From positions 43,496 to 62,766 of the forward strand of contig DHWU01000043.1 of NCBI GenBank assembly GCA_002413345.1: a stretch of DNA of 19,271 nucleotides, in the 5' to 3' direction. The position numbers and the translations under genes are program-made. Source of the DNA: Propionibacteriaceae bacterium UBA5174. Lineage in GTDB: Bacteria; Actinomycetota; Actinomycetes; Propionibacteriales; Propionibacteriaceae. Below the pieces are notes generated by a model. That model searched no databases and was not told the DNA's origin. It saw only the letters and a program-made list of their open reading frames with translations. Below are positions 14,877-19,271 of this stretch, piece after piece (the first letter of the stretch is position 1; each line of letters starts with the position of its first letter).

Positions 14877-15542
14877 GTGGGCTTTCACGATTCGATCTAC
14901 GATGCAGATCAGATGCGGGAGTTGTTGTGCCGCTCGGCCACGCAGGTCTCGAAGCCGCATTCAATTCTGACTTTGGAAACGCCCGACTATGAATGGGTGG
15001 ACTGCGTTAGTGAGCAGTCGTACGGGCCGTTTGGTGCGTTTAAACGACCCGTCCCTTCTCGGCAGGCACGGCAGACCATGAAACCAGTGAATGTTGTTGG
15101 ACAAGGTTGGGTCATCGCCGTGTTGGGCCGAATCTGGGGGCAGGAACAGGTGATTGACAGCTCGTCCTATGTGGCCTTGGTGCTGCGAACGACCGGTGTG
15201 CTTGAGGAAGTTAGTTGGGAGCAGCGTCGCGAAAGCCCCTGGATCGAGCACCCACCGGCAGTGCAGCCGGGATTGGCCGATGCCTACGATCCCCGGTTGG
15301 CTGCCTTCCGAATGGACTTCGCAGAAGCGGTGAGCGGCCACAATGCATTCCGCCGGCCTGAGGACGCCTTGTTTTTGGAACGCGATTTCACCCGACCGGT
15401 GGTTGCCTCAAAGGGAGAAGGCCTCCGGCTGGCGCTAGCGGCGCTTCTCGACGGCGACGCAGTCGCGACGACCGGCCGCGATAGGCCGGTTGATTCTGCA
15501 ACGACCTGCGTTGAGCCTGCTGCGCCTACTGCAACGGCTTGA
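14877..15542 (+). CDS. Conserved-looking hypothetical protein
   Basis: A 221-residue soluble protein that I do not recognise. It has no signal peptide, membrane helix or obvious nucleotide- or metal-binding motif. Visible features are an N-terminal segment MGFHDSIYDADQMREL, a central region with an aromatic VVGQGWVIAVLGRIWG stretch, a Trp/Glu/Arg-rich SWEQRRESPWIEHPP, and a probably disordered Ala/Thr-rich tail of about 25 residues. The GTG start has GAGAGG seven bases upstream and comes just where protein-like sequence begins. The C-terminal 17 bases overlap the end of convergent lysS. It is divergent from the DUF2599-like gene. Confidence 0.6.
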   Translation: MGFHDSIYDADQMRELLCRSATQVSKPHSILTLETPDYEWVDCVSEQSYGPFGAFKRPVPSRQARQTMKPVNVVGQGWVIAVLGRIWGQEQVIDSSSYVALVLRTTGVLEEVSWEQRRESPWIEHPPAVQPGLADAYDPRLAAFRMDFAEAVSGHNAFRRPEDALFLERDFTRPVVASKGEGLRLALAALLDGDAVATTGRDRPVDSATTCVEPAAPTATA

Positions 15543-17037
15543 GTAGCGGAAACAGGATTGTCTCGCGGATACCAACACCGGTGAGCAACATGATCAGGCG
15601 ATCTAAGCCGAGCCCCATGCCGCCCATCGGCGGTGCCCCAAACTCCAAAGCGGCCAGGAAATCCTCGTCGAGTTGCATCGCTTCGGGATCGCCCGCAGCG
15701 GCCTTAAGGGACTGAGCGAGCAGGCGCTCGCGTTGAATGACTGGGTCGATCAGCTCGGAGAACCCGGTGCCGCGTTCCACCCCGCCGATGATCAGATCCC
15801 AGGCTTCAATCAGGTTGGGATCGCTGCGGTGTTCGCGGGCCAGCGGCTGAGCCAGCGGCGGATAATCACACACGAAGGTCGGCTGCAACAGGTGCGGTTC
15901 CACCAACTCACCGAATAGTTCCATCACGAGTTTTTGGGCTGGCCAAGCGGGGTTGACCTCGATGGAGTGGGCCTCGGCGATCTTGCGAAGCCCAGCCGCC
16001 GGGGTTTCCGGGGTGATCTGTTCACCGAGGCTGCCCGACAGAGTCGGATAGACCGGACGCCATTCCCATTCGCCGTCCAGATCGATCTCGCCAGCTGGGG
16101 TGTCAATTACTCGAGTGCCGAGGGCAGCGTCGGCGGCGTTTTGGACCAGTCGCTTGGTCATCGCCGCGATCGAGGCCTGATCACCCCAGGCCTGATAGGC
16201 CTCGAGCATGGTGAACTCGGCCGAATGGGAGGAGTCGATACCTTCGTTGCGGAAGATCCGTCCGATTTCGTAGACCCGATCAGCCCCGCCCACCATGGCC
16301 CGCTTAAGGTAGAGCTCCAGCGCGATCCGCAACGTCATGTCAGTGTCGAAGGCATTCAGATGCGTGTTGAACGGTCGGGCTGCGGCCCCGCCATGCACCA
16401 ACTGCAGCACTGGGGTTTCGACCTCGAGGTAACCCTCGGCATACAGGGTTTCGCGCAGGCTGCGGGTCACCGCAGCGCGGGTGCGTAGCATGTCGCGAGC
16501 CTCAGGCCGAGCCACCAGATCGGCGTAGCGCTGGCGTACCCGGGTCTCCTCGCTGAGCTCCTTGTGCAGGGTGGGCAGCGGACGCAACGCCTTGCTAGCC
16601 AGCGTCCAGTCAGTGGCCAGCACCGAGAGTTCGCCGCGTTTGGAGGAGATCACCTGGCCGGTGACCGAAACGAAGTCGCCCAGATCAACCTCGGCCTTCC
16701 AGGCGTCCAAAGTGTCGGCGCCGACTTCAGCCAGGGAAATCATCACCTGGAGTCGAGCCCCATCCTCGGTTTGGGTGAAGCCGTCCTGCAAGGTGGCAAA
16801 GCAGAGCTTTCCGGTATTGCGAATGAACACCACCCGTCCACTCACGCTGACCACCTCGGTGGTCTCTTCGCCAGCGTTCAGGTGATCCCAAGCGGCGTGC
16901 ACTTCGGCGGCAGAGTGGCTGCGTGGCACTGCAATTGGGTAGGCCTGTTTGCCTTCGGCGAGGCGGCGGGCGCGCTTGTCGTGGCGCACCTGTTCCTGTT
17001 CGGAAAGGCTTTGGGCTGCTGGATTGATCTCACTCAC
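15526..17037 (-). CDS. lysS: Lysine--tRNA ligase, class II
   Basis: A 503-residue cytoplasmic LysRS that charges tRNA-Lys. An N-terminal OB-fold anticodon-binding domain (about 60-155, with GKLCFATLQDG) is followed by the class II catalytic core: motif 1 around YLEVETPVL (203-211), motif 2 IFRNEGIDSSHSAEFTMLEAY (about 261-281) and motif 3 GMGLGLDRLIMLLTG (473-487). The sequence follows the mycobacterial LysS pattern closely (VRQRYADL, HGGAAARPF, RGTGFSEL, LDEDFLAALEFG). The GTG at 17037 gives a family-like N-terminus (SEINPAAQSL), although no strong ribosome site precedes it; an upstream start at 17088 would add 17 atypical residues. Confidence 0.96.
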   Translation of the reverse strand: MSEINPAAQSLSEQEQVRHDKRARRLAEGKQAYPIAVPRSHSAAEVHAAWDHLNAGEETTEVVSVSGRVVFIRNTGKLCFATLQDGFTQTEDGARLQVMISLAEVGADTLDAWKAEVDLGDFVSVTGQVISSKRGELSVLATDWTLASKALRPLPTLHKELSEETRVRQRYADLVARPEARDMLRTRAAVTRSLRETLYAEGYLEVETPVLQLVHGGAAARPFNTHLNAFDTDMTLRIALELYLKRAMVGGADRVYEIGRIFRNEGIDSSHSAEFTMLEAYQAWGDQASIAAMTKRLVQNAADAALGTRVIDTPAGEIDLDGEWEWRPVYPTLSGSLGEQITPETPAAGLRKIAEAHSIEVNPAWPAQKLVMELFGELVEPHLLQPTFVCDYPPLAQPLAREHRSDPNLIEAWDLIIGGVERGTGFSELIDPVIQRERLLAQSLKAAAGDPEAMQLDEDFLAALEFGAPPMGGMGLGLDRLIMLLTGVGIRETILFPLLKPLQ

Positions 17038-17137
17038 GCGGCTAAGGCTACCGATTCGGCGAGGTCTGACCTGACCGAGCCATTCCACTGGCCTGGCGGT
17101 ATTGATTCAGGCGGACGCCAGGCCAGCTTTGGCTTGC

Positions 17138-18202
17138 TCAGGGCTTGACCAGGATCCGAATCGGATTGTTGGTCTTCTTTTCCAGCATCTCGATGCCGCG
17201 GTGGATCTCGCTTAGCGGCACGATTTCGGAAATCGATTCGGTCAGGTCGAGGCGTCCGCAACTGAGCAGCTCGGTCAGGATTTGAATGTCCTGAACCTGG
17301 TAGCCCAGGTGGCCCTTGACCTGTTTGCGTAGCAGTGAGAACTCCATGAAGGAGCCGGCGTCGATGTGCTGGGCGCTCATGCCGACAGTGATTACCTGGC
17401 CGTTGCTGTCCAGATTGGCCACCGCCTGCCTGGCAGTGGCGGTGATGCCGACGGCATCGAAGGCCACATCGAGCATCCGACCGTTGGTGGCCTCATTGAT
17501 CTTGGCGCTCAGGTCTGGATCATCAGAACGGAACGCGTAGTCGGCACCTAGGCGAAGCGCCCGCTCCAGTGCGACGTCGTTGATGTCGATGGCAATGATC
17601 GGCATACCGCCGGCGAGCTTGGTTAGCTGCACCAGGTGAGTGCCAACCCCGCCCACACCCCAGATGCCCACCGCATTACCCAGGTGCACCTTGGCGGTCC
17701 GCACGACCGCGGCGAAGGGAGTTGAGACCGCATCGGCCAGAAGTGCGGCCTGCTCCAGCGGGACGTTATCTGGCACCAGGGTGCAGCCGATGGCACCTGA
17801 AACTACGTATTCGGCCCAGCCGCCGTCGTAGGCGAAGGCCATCAGGTTCAGGTTTAGGCAGGCCGCGAAGTTGCCGCGCAGGCAGTTGCGGCAGTTGAGG
17901 CAGGCCTTGCCAGCTGAGGGAATTACTCGGTCGCCGACTTTCCACTGGTTCACGCCAAGTCCCAGCTTGACGATGGTGCCAGCGACCTCATGTCCTTGGG
18001 TGATCACCGGAAGCTTGGAGGGGAAGTTTCCGTCGATCAGTGAGAGGTCGGAGTGGCAGATGCCGCAGTAGGCGACTTTGATCAGGACTTCACCGGGGCC
18101 CGGTTCGGGCACGGGGATCTGTTCAAGCTTGATCTCGCGGGTTTCGGCGTAGAACCGCTCGGCCAGCATGGTGGGTGCAATGCCCGTAGCTTCGTTGCTC
18201 AT
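17138..18202 (-). CDS. Zinc-dependent alcohol dehydrogenase (MDR superfamily)
   Basis: A 354-residue medium-chain dehydrogenase. The catalytic zinc site is marked by GICHSD (Cys49, His50, Asp52) and GHE (His71-Glu72); the position where many ADHs have the third ligand cysteine reads LADAVSTP with Asp157. A structural zinc lobe has four cysteines, Cys101, 104, 107 and 115. The GVGGVG Rossmann motif (182-187) binds NAD(P), and Asp215 or so in IIAIDIND ends the second strand, favouring NAD. The substrate cannot be named. The start is fixed by AAGGAG six bases before the ATG. It is divergent from tetR with about 175 bases between, so the TetR protein or another regulator may act on it. Confidence 0.9.
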   Translation of the reverse strand: MSNEATGIAPTMLAERFYAETREIKLEQIPVPEPGPGEVLIKVAYCGICHSDLSLIDGNFPSKLPVITQGHEVAGTIVKLGLGVNQWKVGDRVIPSAGKACLNCRNCLRGNFAACLNLNLMAFAYDGGWAEYVVSGAIGCTLVPDNVPLEQAALLADAVSTPFAAVVRTAKVHLGNAVGIWGVGGVGTHLVQLTKLAGGMPIIAIDINDVALERALRLGADYAFRSDDPDLSAKINEATNGRMLDVAFDAVGITATARQAVANLDSNGQVITVGMSAQHIDAGSFMEFSLLRKQVKGHLGYQVQDIQILTELLSCGRLDLTESISEIVPLSEIHRGIEMLEKKTNNPIRILVKP

Positions 18203-18254
18203 TGAATCTCCTTGTAAACCTGGGGTCGCAGCAAGCGGCTCCGCGCGAAGATTA

Positions 18255-18270
18255 TTAATCACGTGATGAA
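18255..18270. promoter_or_regulatory. Palindrome around CACGTG upstream of the alcohol dehydrogenase
   Basis: ATCACGTGAT at 18258-18267 is a perfect 10-base palindrome, extended by TT and AA at the outer ends with one unpaired base each side. It lies 53-68 bases upstream of the dehydrogenase ATG, next to an A+T-rich ATTATTAA that could serve as a -10 on the minus strand. A regulator site is plausible; which protein binds is unknown. Confidence 0.4.
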
Positions 18271-18339
18271 ATATCTAGGGCGGACATACATACATACCGG
18301 ACGGCAACAATCGTGCGGCTAGGCAATTGAGTCCCATGG

Positions 18340-18369
18340 TTGTGTGAGTGAGCGCTCACTCACTATCCT
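18340..18369 (+). promoter_or_regulatory. tetR promoter, probably leaderless
   Basis: TTGTGT (18340-18345) and TATCCT (18364-18369) are spaced 18 bases apart. The -10 ends seven bases before the tetR ATG, so transcription should begin at or very near the A of ATG at 18377, which would make a leaderless mRNA. There is no ribosome-binding site before this ATG, in agreement. Confidence 0.5.
18344..18363. promoter_or_regulatory. TetR operator: perfect 20-base palindrome
   Basis: GTGAGTGAGCGCTCACTCAC is a perfect palindrome of ten bases per arm. It fills the space between the proposed -35 and -10 of tetR, so bound repressor would block its own promoter and the linked ABC exporter gene. Palindromes of this TGAGTGA form are common for actinobacterial TetR proteins. 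Confidence 0.8.
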
Positions 18370-18376
18370 TGCCCGT

Positions 18377-18967
18377 ATGAGCAGAGCAACTCCGATGACT
18401 CCCGATGGCCGCCGCCAGGCGATCATCGAGGCCACTTGGCCGCTACTGCTCGAAAAAGGCCCCGAGTTGACCACCAAAGAAATCGCTCAGGCCGCCGGGG
18501 TTGCCGAGGGCACCATCTTTCGCGCTTTCGAGACCAAGCACGACATCATTCACGCCGCCATCGTCGCTGCCATTCAGCCAGCGGAGGCGCTGCAATCACT
18601 GGCCGAACTCGATTCGACCCATACTCTGGAACAGCGAGTCGTCGCCGTGATGCAGGTGCTCACCGCCGAGCTTGACCGCACCAAGGCACTATTCGTTCAC
18701 CTCGCCGGTGTAGGCATCGGCCATGGTCGCCCGCATCCCCCGATCTCGGCCAAACCGGAACCGAGGGATCGCCGGATGCAGTTGTTCGATGGCACCACCG
18801 CCGCCCTAGCTCCCTACGCCGCCGAACTCACGGTGTCGGCCGACGTCGCGTCCAAGCTGCTAAATGCGCTCGCCTTCGCCAGCAGTTTCGACGTCAATGA
18901 CGATCCCCCAAACCCGCAATCGATGGCGCAGCTGGTGCTGCACGGCATTGCCGAAGGAGACAAATGA
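18377..18967 (+). CDS. TetR-family transcriptional regulator
   Basis: A 196-residue repressor with the standard N-terminal helix-turn-helix (about residues 12-60: RRQAIIEATWPLLLEKG, LTTKEIAQAAGVAEGTIFRAFETKHDII) and a ligand-binding C-terminal part. It probably represses itself and the downstream ABC exporter through the palindrome at 18344-18363 and lets go when a drug-like or metabolite ligand binds. The ATG at 18377 fits a leaderless transcript; a GTG at 18344 would start inside the operator, and ATG 18395 is another in-frame option. The stop overlaps the exporter ATG in ATGA, so the two are one operon. Confidence 0.92.
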   Translation: MSRATPMTPDGRRQAIIEATWPLLLEKGPELTTKEIAQAAGVAEGTIFRAFETKHDIIHAAIVAAIQPAEALQSLAELDSTHTLEQRVVAVMQVLTAELDRTKALFVHLAGVGIGHGRPHPPISAKPEPRDRRMQLFDGTTAALAPYAAELTVSADVASKLLNALAFASSFDVNDDPPNPQSMAQLVLHGIAEGDK

Positions 18968-19271
18968 TCCGACTGCTGGTGCGCTATCTGCGCCCTTACA
19001 CCGCGAACCTAGTGGCAGTGCTGGTGCTGCAACTGGTGCAGGTGATGGCAACTTTGGCCCTGCCCAGCATGAACGCCTCGATCATCGACGATGGCGTGGC
19101 CACTGGGAACACTGGCTACATTTGGTCGATCGGTGCGGTGATGCTGGTGGTTTCGTTCGCGCAGATCGCCGCCCAGATCGGCGCGGCCTGGTTTGGTGCC
19201 AGATCGGCGATGGCTTTCGGACGCGACCTGCGTCAAGGCATTTTCGACCGGGCGATGTCGTTCTCGGCCAA
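18964..19271 (+). CDS. ABC exporter subunit, permease N-terminus (partial)
   Basis: The frame opens with ATG at 18964, overlapping the tetR stop, and runs off the window after 102 codons. The protein begins MIRLLVRYLRPYTANL, has a first membrane helix to about residue 35, the phrase NASIIDDGVATGNTGYIW (about 38-55), a second helix (about 55-78), and then FGARSAMAFGRDLRQGIFDR (about 80-99). This is the start of a type I ABC exporter transmembrane domain (ABC_membrane, MsbA/MDR type); the ATPase domain would lie beyond the window. In actinobacteria such TetR-linked exporters usually come as two consecutive half-transporters. Confidence 0.88.
   Translation, partial: MIRLLVRYLRPYTANLVAVLVLQLVQVMATLALPSMNASIIDDGVATGNTGYIWSIGAVMLVVSFAQIAAQIGAAWFGARSAMAFGRDLRQGIFDRAMSFSA

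Noticed and set aside
18284..18297. ACATACATACATAC tetranucleotide repeat
   Set aside because: Only three and a half units in an intergenic region; too short to be called a meaningful repeat.
1..19271. CRISPR arrays, intact insertion sequences, integrases and riboswitches
   Set aside because: No regularly spaced repeats, transposase or integrase motifs, or recognisable riboswitch cores were seen on either strand.

Overview
This is chromosomal DNA from an actinobacterium. The main evidence is the cell-wall and signalling block fhaA-fhaB-pstP-rodA-pbpA-pknB with a tRNA-Leu gene upstream, a convergent trpG/pabA, and crgA, an arrangement typical of Actinobacteria and the same core order as near the Mycobacterium tuberculosis origin. 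Protein signatures (TspO-like protein, TetR-controlled ABC exporter, LysRS of the mycobacterial LysS type) agree. The fairly high G+C and the compact FhaA would fit the Propionibacteriales, but that lineage is a guess.

Layout. (1) 1-1017: the start of a LitR/CarH-type MerR regulator on the minus strand, divergent from a TspO/MBR-type membrane protein. (2) About 1018-3330: an accessory stretch next to tRNA-Ser. It holds an unrecognised two-helix membrane protein, about 900 bases without an intact gene (a probable relic of a type I restriction R subunit and several inverted repeats), and a small EEP-fold nuclease/phosphatase gene that runs antisense through tRNA-Ser(GGA). (3) 3504-4826: a nitrilase-superfamily amidase and a Cys-type glutathione peroxidase on one strand. 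(4) 4895-4981: tRNA-Leu(CAG) on the minus strand with its own terminator. (5) 5212-12594: the growth and division operon, with two FHA proteins, the PP2C phosphatase PstP, the SEDS polymerase RodA, its class B PBP partner PbpA and the PASTA kinase PknB. Most of these genes overlap or abut, so they are probably co-transcribed, with a 118-base break before pknB. (6) 12591-14224: TrpG/PabA glutaminase, convergent and sharing stop bases with pknB, then a divergent CrgA with a very long charged N-terminal extension. (7) 14229-15542: a secreted DUF2599-like protein and an unrecognised protein, divergent from each other. (8) 15526-18202: lysS and a zinc-dependent alcohol dehydrogenase on the minus strand. 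(9) 18340-19271: a TetR regulator behind a 20-base perfect palindrome, followed by the start of an ABC exporter subunit whose ATG overlaps the tetR stop.

Working together: PknB and PstP form an opposing kinase/phosphatase pair. FhaA and FhaB read phosphothreonine marks. RodA-PbpA build the peptidoglycan that this signalling controls, and CrgA is a division-site membrane protein of the same functional group. Only one Ser/Thr kinase is present where many relatives have PknA plus PknB.

I did not find a clear new defence or mobile system. The most unusual items are the EEP gene that reads through tRNA-Ser, the extended CrgA, the restriction-gene relic with hairpins beside tRNA-Ser, and the apparently leaderless self-regulated tetR promoter.
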